Positions 27,402-38,643 are shown, numbered from the stretch's first letter. The stretch is DNA of 64,000 nucleotides from Companilactobacillus nodensis DSM 19682 = JCM 14932 = NBRC 107160 (GCF_000615905.1 NZ_BAMN01000007.1:1-64000); one strand, 5' to 3'. Notes: a model not told the origin generated them from the letters alone. Translations and numbers: made by a program.

Positions 27402-28847
27402 ATGGAAATTGCAAAGTTATTAGCCAAGAAGAAGTTTGAAATAAAATATACTAAGGACGAAGACTCGTTGAGCCGAGATCTTAGTGCTTGGGGACTGACC
27501 GCAATGGGTGTCGGTGCGATCGTTGGTGCCGGAATATTCATCACACCTGGTATAATTGCGGCTAATTATGCTGGTCCCGGTACAATGTTTGCCTATATTC
27601 TCTCCGCTGCTGTCTGTGCATTAGCGGCACTTTGTTATTCGGAATTTGCTTCAACCATTCCGGTTGCTGGTAGTGCTTATGCCTACGTTTATACGGTTTT
27701 TGGTGAATTAGTTGCCTGGATCATCGGTTGGGCATTAGTTTCAGAGTACTTGTTTGCTGTCTCATCGGTAGCGGTTAGTTGGTCAGCATATTTTCAAAGC
27801 TTGTTATCAGGATTTGGGATCAACCTGCCCGACTTCCTATCAGTCTCCATGGGGACACCAGGTAAGAGTGGTGGTGTCAATATCATTGCCGGTATGATCA
27901 CCTTAATAATCGGCTTCATTCTGGCAAAGGGCATTAAAGAATCCACGAAGTTGAATACGATCCTAGTCGCAACCAAAGTTATCGTTATTTTACTTTTTAT
28001 TGCAGTCGCAATATTCTACATTAAACCTGCCAACTACAATCCATTGTTGCCATTTGGCTTCAAAGGTGTCTTAGCTGGCTCAGCCGTTGCATTCTATGCG
28101 TATATCGGATTTGATGCCGTGTCAACTGCATCTGAAGAAGTTAAGAATCCTCAGCGTGATATGCCGATCGGTATCGTATCATCCCTAATGATAGCGTCGG
28201 TCCTCTATGCTGCAGTAGCTGCTGTTCTAGTTGGTGTAGTTCACTACACTAAGTTAAATGTTGCTGACCCCGTCGCATATGCATTACAATTGATGAACCA
28301 AAATTGGGTGGCCGGTATTGTCTCATTTGGTGCTGTTGCCGGTATGACGACCGTATTACTGGTAATGTCATATGGTGGTACTCGTTTGATTTTTGCCATC
28401 AGTCGTGATGGATTATTACCCAAGTCTCTCTCAAAAATTAATAAAGAAACCCACGTACCTGTTTTTAATACTTATACTTTTGCAATCTTAGCAAGTTTGG
28501 TCTCAATGTTTATACCATTGGAAAAAATCGCGGAATTGGTTAATATTGGGACCCTGTTCGCATTCTCAACTGTTTCTATTGGTGTCGTCTTCTTAAGAAG
28601 ATTGGACAACTACGATGAATTGCCAGCTGGTTTCAAAGTTCCACTTTATCCATACATTCCTATACTTTCATTCGTCATGTGTGTTGTCTTGATGACTCAG
28701 TTACAAGCCGTAACTTGGATGGTCTTCGCCGCTTGGTTCACCTTCGGATTGATCATCTACTTCACCTACGGATATCGCCATAGCCACCTCCACCAAAAGT
28801 CAGACAATGATGACGATCAAGATTCTGATATTGAACCAACAATTTAA
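27402..28847 (+). CDS. APC-family amino-acid permease, probably branched-chain
   Basis: About 481 residues, with 12 or more membrane helices. The first has GVGAIVGAGIFITPG, the APC substrate-binding signature, followed by YSEFASTIPVAGSAYAYVY. It resembles the cationic-amino-acid-transporter-like subgroup (YfnA, lactococcal BcaP). The ATG at 27402 has a strong AAGGAGGAGG site; an in-frame TTG at 27339 overlaps the promoter and is rejected. It is divergent from the BKD operon, so import of leucine, isoleucine or valine is a reasonable inference. A C-terminal acidic tail (DNDDDQDSD) is unusual. Confidence 0.85.
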   Translation: MEIAKLLAKKKFEIKYTKDEDSLSRDLSAWGLTAMGVGAIVGAGIFITPGIIAANYAGPGTMFAYILSAAVCALAALCYSEFASTIPVAGSAYAYVYTVFGELVAWIIGWALVSEYLFAVSSVAVSWSAYFQSLLSGFGINLPDFLSVSMGTPGKSGGVNIIAGMITLIIGFILAKGIKESTKLNTILVATKVIVILLFIAVAIFYIKPANYNPLLPFGFKGVLAGSAVAFYAYIGFDAVSTASEEVKNPQRDMPIGIVSSLMIASVLYAAVAAVLVGVVHYTKLNVADPVAYALQLMNQNWVAGIVSFGAVAGMTTVLLVMSYGGTRLIFAISRDGLLPKSLSKINKETHVPVFNTYTFAILASLVSMFIPLEKIAELVNIGTLFAFSTVSIGVVFLRRLDNYDELPAGFKVPLYPYIPILSFVMCVVLMTQLQAVTWMVFAAWFTFGLIIYFTYGYRHSHLHQKSDNDDDQDSDIEPTI

Positions 28848-28857
28848 TTAGTTAACA

Positions 28858-28905
28858 AAAAATACGCCTGAATTATGTATGAAATACATAACTCGGGTGT
28901 ATTTA
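28858..28905. terminator. Bidirectional terminator
   Basis: Long hairpin around TTATGTAT/ATACATAA extended with wobble pairs, between the permease and the convergent marR gene. Confidence 0.75.
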
Positions 28906-28927
28906 TTATCGTTGCTTGTTTAGTTAT

Positions 28928-29359
28928 TCAATTATTTTCATGGTAATTAACTAAAAGCATTTCAAAAAGTTCCTGTAATTGTCCATTATTATCCAGATTT
29001 GCCAACATGACAATTTCATTTAACTCGTGGAAAACTTCATTAACTTGCTGCGCAGCATCTTCACCCTTGGGCAACAAAAAAAGCCGTTTTTGATGTGAAT
29101 CGTTAGGATCAACACGACGAATGACTAAATCTTGTTTTTCAAGTTTCTTAATCATATTTGTCAAAGTGGCGGGCTGAACATTTAAGTACTTCGCAAGGCT
29201 CACTTGATTTGTCCCTGATTTCTGGCTCACATAATGCAACAATCGTGCATGATCCATACGGATACCTAGCCCGCTTAGCCGTTGATGAATGATTTTACCC
29301 TCTAATTGCCCAATCTGATAAATAAGTTCCGCTGTTGTAACTAAATGATTCTGACCCAT
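28928..29359 (-). CDS. MarR-family transcriptional regulator
   Basis: A 143-residue winged-helix regulator. VSLAKYLNVQPATLTNMIKKLEKQDLVIRR covers recognition helix and wing, and DPNDSHQKRLFLLPKG follows. It is divergent from an MFS exporter with a 125-base intergenic region, the usual arrangement for MarR control of a drug pump. The inducer is unknown. Confidence 0.9.
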   Translation of the reverse strand: MGQNHLVTTAELIYQIGQLEGKIIHQRLSGLGIRMDHARLLHYVSQKSGTNQVSLAKYLNVQPATLTNMIKKLEKQDLVIRRVDPNDSHQKRLFLLPKGEDAAQQVNEVFHELNEIVMLANLDNNGQLQELFEMLLVNYHENN

Positions 29360-29484
29360 AATATCATCACCTTCAATATTGTATTTAAAACTTAGAATAA
29401 TTGACTAAAAAATACGACCGTTGTATGATAACAGCATTCAAGTTGTACTTACAACTTGAGAAATTATTTGGAGGCGTGTCTTTT

Positions 29485-30836
29485 GTGACAAAATCCTATC
29501 ATGTAAGAACAATCTTAACAATTTTCACACTTGGAGCATTTATTACTATACTCAATCAAACACTATTATTTACAGCATTCCCTGACATCATGAAAACTTT
29601 TTCGATTAGTGGCAATACTGTTCAATGGTTAACAACTGCTTATATGCTAGTAAACGGCGTTTGTATTCCAGTTACCGCTTATTTGATCGGACGTTTCAAT
29701 ACTCGTCAGTTGACCCTCTTTGCCTTAGGTACTTTCTCACTGGGAACACTACTGTCAGCCATTTCTCCTGCTTTTAGTCTATTACTGATTTCTCGACTCA
29801 TTCAAGCAATTGGCGCTGGCATTATTATCCCATTAATGCAGGTTGTTATGTTTACAATTGTTGCAAAAGAAAAGCACGGAACAGTAATGGGTATCATCAG
29901 TTTGACAACTGGTTTTGCTCCACTTATAGGCCCAACTGTCGCTGGTTTCATTATTAGTCATTTGTCATGGAGATATCTTTTTTGGTTAGTACTACCGATT
30001 GGAATCGGATTAACTATCGCAACATTTTTTTGTATGCAAAATGTAGGAACAGTCAATAAACGTCAACGACTAGATTATTCATCTGTCACTTATTCAACTC
30101 TTGGGTTTGGATCATTGCTCTACGGAACAGGTAGCCTTAATTCAAATATAAAGTTAGGAATTTTATTTATCATCATTGGCTTTCTATTTATCGTCATTTT
30201 CATTCATCGCGAAGCGCAATTAAAAAAGCCAATGCTAGACTTCAGTATTTTCAAAAATCGTCAATTCTCTATATCACTTGTTCTGGTAGTTCTATCATTC
30301 ATCATCTTAATTGGTCCACAGGCTATTGTACCTACCTTATTCAATCAGCAATGCATCACTCAGCTTTGACCTCAGCCTTTGTTTTACTACCTGGGGCGAT
30401 TGCCAGTGGCTTAACCTCATTAGTTGCAGGACATTTATATGATCGTATAGGTGCAAAAATTCTTGGACTTGTCGGTAGTCTAACCGTAGCAATTTCAATG
30501 ATTCCATTCTTGTTTCTAAATATTCATAGCTCATTAATTATGATGGCCATTTGCTTAATTTTCAAAATGATTGGGAATGCTCTCGTACTAACACCCCTAA
30601 CAACTGAAGCATTGAATGTACTCCCAAATCCATTATTGAAACACGGGACTGCAATGGTCAATACGCTTCGTCAAGTAGGTGGTTCCATTGGGACGGGCAT
30701 CTTAGTCGCTATTCAGACCTTTTACAGCACAAGGTCTCCATTCATTGGAGCTCGAGCATTTTTTATGGGTATAGTTTTGATTAGTATATTACGTTTCCTA
30801 CTGATTTTGATGTTAAAACAAACCAAACACGCATAA
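29485..30836 (+). pseudogene. MFS multidrug exporter (DHA2/EmrB-like), frameshifted
   Basis: About 450 residues when joined. The N-terminus has LNQTLLFTAFPDIMKTF and QWLTTAYMLVNGV, and motif C appears as GFAPLIGPTVAG, typical of drug-proton antiporters. Frame one ends after VPTLFNQQ; the next frame begins MHHSALTSAFVLLPGAIASG. One extra A near 30348 (CAAATG for CAATG) restores the frame. The GTG at 29485 with GGAGGC upstream is preferred over an in-frame TTG at 29401 that lacks a site. It is divergent from marR. Confidence 0.82.
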
Positions 30837-30866
30837 GAAATTATTTTAACTGTATCCAAGACATAT

Positions 30867-31343
30867 TTACTTTAGCTTCATTGTTAGACGAACCATATCC
30901 TTTAAAACAAAACCGTCAAACGTCAAATACTTATCAATGACTTTTCTTGAATAATTATTAGTGAAGAAGTCCTTATCTATCCAACTCATTCTGAAACCAA
31001 CTTTTTGATATACATGCAATTGCTGATAAGAATTGCTTCCGGTACCAATTTCTAACGTGTTGTAATCCGCTGCCTTAGCACTAGCAATCATCTTCTCAAG
31101 AATCATTGTCCCAATTCCTAGGTTCTGCTGTTCTGGTGCCACGGCAATATTGACGATTTCCAATGTTTCGGGACGTGTCGGTAACATCGCAACGATTCCG
31201 ACCAACTTGTCCAAATTCAACACTTCAAAAACGGTCGAACGTTTGATATAACTATCAACTATCTCCTTAGATGGATCAGCGTCTAGCAATAACTTATAAT
31301 CGTCTTCACTGATTTCTTCAGCCTGTCTATACTCTAGATTCAT
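30867..31343 (-). CDS. GNAT N-acetyltransferase
   Basis: A 158-residue single-domain GNAT protein. The acetyl-CoA motif is VAPEQQNLGIGTMILEKMI (Q/R-x-x-G-x-G/A form), preceded by VGIVAMLPTRPETLEIVNIAV. The ATG at 31343 has GGGGAGAA upstream; an earlier in-frame start at 31400 is less likely. The substrate is unknown. Confidence 0.85.
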   Translation of the reverse strand: MNLEYRQAEEISEDDYKLLLDADPSKEIVDSYIKRSTVFEVLNLDKLVGIVAMLPTRPETLEIVNIAVAPEQQNLGIGTMILEKMIASAKAADYNTLEIGTGSNSYQQLHVYQKVGFRMSWIDKDFFTNNYSRKVIDKYLTFDGFVLKDMVRLTMKLK

Positions 31344-31468
31344 TTCAAATTCTCCCCAAAAACTGTGGTTAAATAAAAATTTTAAAAAAACATTACTCAT
31401 ATCTATTAAACTACTCTATCATAGTAAATGCATAGAAATATGGAAAACGCTTTATGGAGGGGAACCGT

Positions 31469-31753
31469 ATGAAAGAATTCATGAATTTTTTTGACTGGTA
31501 TACTAACTATTTTGTCGAAATAAAAACAGCTTCCGAAAATCTTATTGATCCCAGAAAAATAAAAGGTATAGATAAACTAGGGAAAGTCTCTACCAATGGT
31601 AACAATGATGCTTGGCATCTAAAATCAAAGATGGACGAAGAAGATTTGCATCGTCACCTATCAGAAATATTAAAATCCGAAACCAACATTGACCCAGAAA
31701 CAGAAATGACGCTGACTAAGGGTATTGACGGTGGACCAATGCAAATGTTATAG
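31469..31753 (+). CDS. Small orphan protein
   Basis: Ninety-four residues, not recognised. It is hydrophilic and acidic toward the C-terminus, with a Trp/Phe-rich start (FMNFFDWYTNYF) and no membrane segment or signal peptide. The start at 31469 is supported by GGAGGGG seven bases upstream. A strong terminator follows at once, so it is a well-formed single-gene transcription unit rather than a chance ORF. Confidence 0.65.
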   Translation: MKEFMNFFDWYTNYFVEIKTASENLIDPRKIKGIDKLGKVSTNGNNDAWHLKSKMDEEDLHRHLSEILKSETNIDPETEMTLTKGIDGGPMQML

Positions 31754-31765
31754 CAATAATTGTGC

Positions 31766-31804
31766 CAAAAGTATCTTCAAAAAATTTTTTTGAAGATACT
31801 TTTT
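31766..31804 (+). terminator. Terminator of the small orphan gene
   Basis: Fifteen-bp stem AGTATCTTCAAAAAA/TTTTTTGAAGATACT followed by T-run. Confidence 0.85.
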
Positions 31805-31888
31805 TAATTTAAATATTTGTGAAAAAAAGCACTTATTATTAAATCAATCTTATTTAACAACTTGAGAAAATTAAAAATTAGAAAAATA

Positions 31889-32151
31889 TTGTGAAATTAG
31901 TTTGCGATTACATTAGCGATGCATCAATGTTTTCACAATAATAATAATATGTTAATATTAAGCAACACAATTTGTGTTTATAAGTCATTTAGGACCTCAA
32001 AGTATTTCTCCCCAACTAAATAGCTAGGAAGATACATTTTGAGGTTCTTTTTTCAAAATGGCATATGCAGTTAGTACGATGTACAATATGAAACGTTCAA
32101 AGAACCTTATACTGCATTCAATCACAATTTAATAATTCGGGGGATTTATCT
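31889..32151 (+). promoter_or_regulatory. Leader of lactate permease with intrinsic-terminator hairpin
   Basis: Elements in order: half-sites TTGTGAAA (31889) and TTTCACAA (31931), about 35 bases apart; a weak promoter (TTCACA...TAATAT); a near-perfect dyad AACACAA-T-TTGTGTT (31964-31978); then a long hairpin closed by GACCTCAAA/TTTGAGGTTC (31992-32001 with 32038-32047) and a T-run to 32053. About 100 bases of further leader, with TGCAGT/ACTGCA, precede the permease ATG. This looks like an attenuator or a short RNA with its own terminator. Half-site similarity to Rex operators is only suggestive. Confidence 0.5.
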
Positions 32152-33744
32152 ATGATACTTGTTGCACTTTCAGCAGTAATCTTACCCATGATCCTTTTGG
32201 GAGTACTCAATTTACCGGCAACCAAAGGGATGTCGATCAGCGCCATTGTTGTAATGATACTGGGCGCCACATTTTGGAAAATGGATACCAAAATTTTAAT
32301 TGCTTCGATTTTTCAAGCGATCCATAAGTCACTTCCTATCATCTGGATCTTATTCGGAGCACTGGTAATGCTCAAGACTCTGGAACATACCGGAGCCATT
32401 ACTAGGATCAATATTGGTTTCGAAAAATTATCATCCGATATGCGCGTGCAAACTGTTTTGATCGCATATTTATTCGGAGGATTAATTGAAGGTGTTTCCG
32501 GCTTCGGAACTCCAGCCATGGTAACTGCCCCACTTATGATTGCCCTGGGATTCTCACCAATGGCATCAGTGACCTTAGCTTTGGTAGCTGATTCGACTCC
32601 TGCTGCCTTCGGTGCTGTCGGAACTCCACTAACAGTTGGTTTAAGTAACGTTAATGATGCTCCTTCATTTTTAAACACTGTCGGACAAAGCCTAACTAGG
32701 ATTGACTTATTTGCTGGCTCATTAATGCCTACAATATTAATCTTCCTACTAGTATTTCTATTCAGTCCGAATAAACAAAACCGTCTCAAAAATTGGCTAG
32801 AATTCTTGCCATGGACATTATTATTGGGAATCTTATACAGCGTCATCGCCTTATTATCTGCGGCATTTGTAGGTTACGAATTTGTTTCGATTCTATCACC
32901 ATTTATAACGATTATTATCGCCATTATCTCAATTAGATTTAAGTTTTTGATACCAAAATCCAGCTTTATAACACCTTGGACTATGAAGCAACAAAGTGAC
33001 ACAGTCGAAGAAACTTCCGATATGCCATTGATCAAAGCCTGGTCTCCATACATTATCGTCGTAGTTATGTTGCTACTATCAAGAGTTATTGAACCACTCA
33101 AAGTCTTTCTAACGACATTCTTAAACCTTTCTTGGAAAAACATTTTTGGCTTCAAGGGTTTAAACTCTGATTGGGAGTTCTTGTATTCACCGGGGACCTT
33201 ACTGACGATCGCCGTTATCTTAGGATTACTGATTCAAGTAAGATCAATCAAGAGCTTTGTACCAACCGGAATAAAAGTCATCAAGTCAATGAAATCAACT
33301 GCTATCGCCTTGATCGTCACTTTGGTCATGGTTCAAGTGTTCACCAATTCCAATTACAACAGTGCTGATCTTGAAAGTATGCCGATGTATATCGCCAATT
33401 TCATCTCTAAATACTTCTCAGCAGGTTGGATCTTCATTGCACCATTCCTTGGTGCCTTAGGTTCATTCGTTACCGGAAGTACCACCGTCTCCACATTGAC
33501 TTTCGGGCAAATTCAATCAGATATTGCCAGCAACGCCCATATTTCACAACAAATCGTCTTATCGGCTCAATTGATCGGTGCCGCTGCCGGGAACATGATC
33601 TGTGTTCACAATATTGTGGCAGTAAGTTCACTCGTAGGATTGAATGGACAAGAAGGAAATATCTTACGTAAAACGTTAGCCCCAGCATTCCTCTATTGTT
33701 TACTAGTCGGAATCATCGGATTCATTTTCATTTCAATATTCTAA
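32152..33744 (+). CDS. lctP: L-lactate permease (LctP family)
   Basis: A 530-residue membrane protein of the lactate permease family, about 13 helices. FGGLIEGVSGFGTPAMVTAPLMIALGFSP and FGAVGTPLTVGLSN near residues 105-165, and GALGSFVTGSTTVSTLTFG near residues 440-460, are diagnostic. It moves lactate (or glycolate) with protons. The start has CGGGGGA upstream. It sits behind the hairpin leader described and shares a terminator with the convergent pyr operon. Confidence 0.92.
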   Translation: MILVALSAVILPMILLGVLNLPATKGMSISAIVVMILGATFWKMDTKILIASIFQAIHKSLPIIWILFGALVMLKTLEHTGAITRINIGFEKLSSDMRVQTVLIAYLFGGLIEGVSGFGTPAMVTAPLMIALGFSPMASVTLALVADSTPAAFGAVGTPLTVGLSNVNDAPSFLNTVGQSLTRIDLFAGSLMPTILIFLLVFLFSPNKQNRLKNWLEFLPWTLLLGILYSVIALLSAAFVGYEFVSILSPFITIIIAIISIRFKFLIPKSSFITPWTMKQQSDTVEETSDMPLIKAWSPYIIVVVMLLLSRVIEPLKVFLTTFLNLSWKNIFGFKGLNSDWEFLYSPGTLLTIAVILGLLIQVRSIKSFVPTGIKVIKSMKSTAIALIVTLVMVQVFTNSNYNSADLESMPMYIANFISKYFSAGWIFIAPFLGALGSFVTGSTTVSTLTFGQIQSDIASNAHISQQIVLSAQLIGAAAGNMICVHNIVAVSSLVGLNGQEGNILRKTLAPAFLYCLLVGIIGFIFISIF

Positions 33745-33747
33745 GAA

Positions 33748-33787
33748 AATAAGAGCTTGCGGAAAAAATTCCGCAAACTCTTATTTA
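33748..33787. terminator. Bidirectional terminator of lctP and pyr operon
   Basis: Stem AATAAGAG-TTGCGG/CCGCAA-CTCTTATT that also includes the pyrD stop codon. Confidence 0.85.
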
Positions 33788-34806
33788 ATTTCAGCCATCA
33801 TTTGTTTTTCAGATAAATAACGATTGATCCGCTCGATCATTGTTGGACCTTCATAGATGAAGCCCGTATACACTTCAACTAGTGTTGCTCCAGCTTCTAA
33901 TGCTGTTTGTGCATCTTCGGGTGTGAATACTCCACCAGAATAGATGATTGGCATGTCAGGGAATTCACTGTGAATCAACTTAGTCATCGCAATTGATGTT
34001 TCAAAAATTGGCTTACCGCTCAGTCCGCCGTTTTCTTTTTTATTAACAGATTGAAGTTTTTCACGTTTCATCCCGCTTGTATTAGTCAGAATGACTCCGT
34101 CTAACAATCCTTCAACTGCGTGCAATGTCGAAACTAATTCGTCAGTATCAATATCATTTCCAAATTTACAAAAGATTGATTCGTCGATTTCTAATTCTTT
34201 AATTCCAATTAATAACTCAGTGAGTAGTCCAACTTGTTGTAAAGTTGCTACTCCTTTTTGATTGGGACAACTGATGTTGAGAGCAATATAATCAGCTTCT
34301 TCATGGATATCTTTGACACTTTGAACCATTTCCGCAACTTTTCCAGCATCATTCAATCCGTGGCCGGGTGCGATGCTCAAACCAATTTTCACACCGTCGG
34401 CAGGATGTGCTTGTAAACGTGCCTTAGTTGTTGCAATGCCGTCATTATTCAATCCCATGCGATTGATGATCGCATGATTTTCAGGCAAACGAAATACACG
34501 TTTTTTCTTGTTACCTGCTTGCGCCTCTTTAGTAACACTACCGACTTCAACGAATCCAGCTCCTAAGGCGCCTAGACTGTTGTAGAATTCAGCTTTTTTA
34601 TCAAAACCAGCCGCAATGCCGATTGGCGAATCAAAAGTTAAATTTTTGATCTTCACTTGTAAGTTAGGACGTTTTTTCGTATAAAACATCTTGCGAAGGA
34701 TACCAGCATTATCGTTGAATATTTTCAAACCATCACCAACTAGGTGATGATCAACTTCAGGATCGACTTTAAAAATAAGTGGTCGTACATATTTATATAG
34801 ATCCAT
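33781..34806 (-). CDS. pyrD: Dihydroorotate dehydrogenase, class 2-type
   Basis: A 341-residue flavoenzyme. The class 2 N-terminal helix (YVRPLIFKVDPEVDHH) is present, with NRMGLNNDG, TNTSG, ENGGLSGKP and YSGGVFTPED for FMN. At the catalytic base position the sequence reads NISCPN, a cysteine (residue 170) where E. coli and human class 2 enzymes have serine. Class 1 enzymes use cysteine there. No pyrK is next to it, which argues against class 1B. The start is the ATG overlapping the pyrE stop (TAATG); an upstream start at 34839 is rejected. Confidence 0.9.
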   Translation of the reverse strand: MDLYKYVRPLIFKVDPEVDHHLVGDGLKIFNDNAGILRKMFYTKKRPNLQVKIKNLTFDSPIGIAAGFDKKAEFYNSLGALGAGFVEVGSVTKEAQAGNKKKRVFRLPENHAIINRMGLNNDGIATTKARLQAHPADGVKIGLSIAPGHGLNDAGKVAEMVQSVKDIHEEADYIALNISCPNQKGVATLQQVGLLTELLIGIKELEIDESIFCKFGNDIDTDELVSTLHAVEGLLDGVILTNTSGMKREKLQSVNKKENGGLSGKPIFETSIAMTKLIHSEFPDMPIIYSGGVFTPEDAQTALEAGATLVEVYTGFIYEGPTMIERINRYLSEKQMMAEIK

Positions 34807-35444
34807 TATTTGCCCCAACTTTCTGGTTCTTTGTACCATTGTTTTAATAGTTCCATATCTTCTGCTTCAACGTAGTTTTGTTCCTGAGCTACTTCGATCA
34901 TTGTTGGGTAATTTGTTAAGGTAACTAATTTTGTGTCAGCGTCCGCAAAATTCTTCGTACTTTCAGGCAAGTTATAAGAGAAGATAGCTGCAGTACCGAT
35001 CACTTCAGCACCAGCTTCACGAACGGCGTGGACAGCCTTTAAAATACTGCCGCCAGTAGAGATCAAGTCATCGATCAAGACAACTTTATCTCCCGCTTTG
35101 CAACGACCTTCAATTTGTCCTTTCTTACCATGGTCCTTAGGTTGTGCACGGACATAGTTTAGCGGCAAGTTAAGAATATTAGCTACGCCAGTGGAATGAG
35201 GAATCCCAGCAGTTGCGACACCACTGATAACTTCTACATCAGGATAGTTTTCTTTGATCAGATCAGCTAAGTCTTTGGCAATTTGTTGGCGGAATTTTGG
35301 ATAAGCTATCGTCAAACGATTATCAGTATAAATCGGTGCGTGAATCCCACTTGCCCAGATGAAAGGACTCTTAGGATTAAGTGTCACCGCCTTGATATCT
35401 AATAACTCACTTGCAATATTCTTTGATACTTCGATTTTATCCAT
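34806..35444 (-). CDS. pyrE: Orotate phosphoribosyltransferase
   Basis: A 212-residue enzyme that joins orotate to PRPP. The PRPP loop VVLIDDLISTGGSI is near residues 118-131, and the flexible catalytic loop is KDHGKKGQIEGR. It overlaps both neighbours by one or more bases (pyrF upstream, pyrD downstream), so translation is coupled in the pyr operon. Confidence 0.93.
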   Translation of the reverse strand: MDKIEVSKNIASELLDIKAVTLNPKSPFIWASGIHAPIYTDNRLTIAYPKFRQQIAKDLADLIKENYPDVEVISGVATAGIPHSTGVANILNLPLNYVRAQPKDHGKKGQIEGRCKAGDKVVLIDDLISTGGSILKAVHAVREAGAEVIGTAAIFSYNLPESTKNFADADTKLVTLTNYPTMIEVAQEQNYVEAEDMELLKQWYKEPESWGK

Positions 35445-36136
35445 TATTTATTCCACTCCTTACAAATATTTTGATATGCAACATAACCATCATCAGCCTG
35501 AGTAATCGGACGTCCAACGACGATGCCGTCACTTCCAAGAACTCTGGCTTTGGCAGGTGTAGCCACACGTTTTTGATCTCCAACTTGGGCTGATTTTGGT
35601 CTGATACCTGGAGTAATACATAGGAAGTCTTCACCAGTTGCTTCTTTGATAAGTGGAACTTCTAGAGCTGACGAAATAACTCCATCAGCGCCGTTATCAT
35701 AAGCTAATTTGGCTAGATGTGTAACGTAATCTTGAGATTGTAATGGAACTTGTAGTTCATTAGCTAGTTCAACTTGTCCAAGGGAAGTCAATTGTGTAAC
35801 GGCTAATAACTTCGTATCAGTTCCATCAAGTCCTTCTTTGGCTGCGGCAATCATCTCAGCCCCACCAGATGCATGAACTGTTAACATTTGAACATCCCAT
35901 TTGGCGATCATCTCGCAAGTTCTGCGAACTGTATTCGGGATATCATGCAACTTGAGGTCTAAGAAAATATTGTATCCACGGTTTCTGAGACTTCTAACAA
36001 ATGGATAACCAAACTGACAGAACATTTCCAAGCCAATCTTCACAAAAAGATTCTCGTCCTTTGGAAACTGGCTCAAAAACTCAATACACTCAAAATCATC
36101 CGCAAAATCTAACGCAATTATTACTGGTTTCTTCAT
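35444..36136 (-). CDS. pyrF: Orotidine 5'-phosphate decarboxylase
   Basis: A 230-residue TIM barrel that makes UMP. The catalytic motif FLDLKLHDIPNTV, with its Lys-Asp network, is near residues 58-70. IALDFADD near the start and SDGIVVGRPIT at the phosphate site complete it. The start has AGGAGG upstream in a 27-base gap after pyrC. Confidence 0.93.
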   Translation of the reverse strand: MKKPVIIALDFADDFECIEFLSQFPKDENLFVKIGLEMFCQFGYPFVRSLRNRGYNIFLDLKLHDIPNTVRRTCEMIAKWDVQMLTVHASGGAEMIAAAKEGLDGTDTKLLAVTQLTSLGQVELANELQVPLQSQDYVTHLAKLAYDNGADGVISSALEVPLIKEATGEDFLCITPGIRPKSAQVGDQKRVATPAKARVLGSDGIVVGRPITQADDGYVAYQNICKEWNK

Positions 36137-37394
36137 TACTACCTAGTACCTCCTCAAGTATTCTTACTCTGAATAAACTTCCTCACCATTCACAAATGTC
36201 TTCTCGATCTTACCGAAACAATTCCAGTCACTACCAACAAAAGGCGTGTTAATTCCTTTAGATAGGAAGTCCTCTTTTTCAAAATGATATTCTTCAAATA
36301 AATCAATTATGGTAAAGTCGGCTGACCTATCAAGCTGGATTTTACCAGCATCCAGTCCAAAAATCTCGGCTGGTCTACTAGACATAATGTCTAGTAGACG
36401 TTCTAGACTCATCATGCCGCTTTTGACAAATAACTTATGTATCAACGGAAATGACGTCTCGATCCCAGTTATTCCAAAAGCACTCTTTAATAATCCCTTA
36501 TTCTTCTCGTCAACTGCGTGCGGCGCATGGTCGGTAGCTATCATGTCGATAGTGCCATCAAGTACACCAGCAATCAAAGCCTCTCGATCTGACTCACACC
36601 GCAGTGGTGGATTCATCTTATAATTAGCATTGTCATTAACAATATCTTGATCACTCAACAATAAGTGATGTGGTGTTACTTCACAGGTCACATTAATTCC
36701 TGCATCCTTAACGATTCGTATCAAGTTAACACTATCGGCTGTTGAAATATGGCAGACATGATAATGAACGCCAGATTCCTTGGCTAACAAAAGATCTCTG
36801 GCTAACTGTGATGTTTCCGCAACTCGTTCAATGGCTGGTAAACCTAGATTAATTGCTGTAGCACCAGCATTGATAACGCCTTTATTAAATAAATTTTGAT
36901 CCTCAACATGAGCTGCCAAATGGCTGTTCAATTGAGCAATTCGTTGCATGGCATCAAACATTGTCTTAGCATTGTTAATTCCGTGACCATCGTTTGAGAA
37001 AGCAAACGCTCCTGCAGCCGCAAGATCTTCAAGTGGGCTTAGTTGATCTGATGTTTCCTCTAATGTTATGGGTGCATATTGTAATGTGTGAATCTTAGAT
37101 TGCTTATTTAATTCCATTTGATGTTCGAACTTTTCAACATCGTCAGGTACAGGTACAACATTTGGCATTGCCCCAACTGTCGTAAATCCACCGTGGGCAG
37201 CAGCCGCACTACCAGTTTTGATAGTTTCCTTATGAACCTGTCCTGGTTCTCTAAAGTGAACGTGTACATCGACAAGGCCTGGAGCAACCAAGTTATGTTG
37301 AGCGTCGATTACTTCAGCTCCATCAAAATCGATCTCAGTTGCGATTTCCTTGAACTTACCATTCTCGATTAGAACATCCCTATCAACTAACTTC

Positions 37395-38525
<1,131 letters not shown>

Positions 38526-38529
38526 AAAT

Positions 38530-38558
38530 ACTATATGTTAATTCCAAATAATCGTCAA
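38530..38558 (-). promoter_or_regulatory. Promoter of the pyr operon
   Basis: TTGACG and TATAGT with a 17-base spacer, just upstream of the PyrR leader. Confidence 0.8.
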
Positions 38559-38582
38559 GAAAGAATTTAGTTTACGGCTAAC

Positions 38583-38630
38583 AAAAAACGACTTTCAAAC
38601 TGTTATATCAGTCATGAAAGTCGTTTTATT
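38583..38630 (-). terminator. Terminator of nhaC
   Basis: Stem ACGACTTTCA/TGAAAGTCGT with A-run/T-run on the minus strand. Confidence 0.8.
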
Positions 38631-38643
38631 TTATTTTTTATAT

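Noticed and set aside
32313-32846. Antisense ORF of 177 codons within lctP
   Set aside because: It lies fully inside a confident lactate permease gene, has no ribosome site and no recognisable protein features.
33781-34806. PyrD as class 1B enzyme
   Set aside because: No pyrK neighbour, and the N-terminal helix and GGLSG motif are class 2-like.
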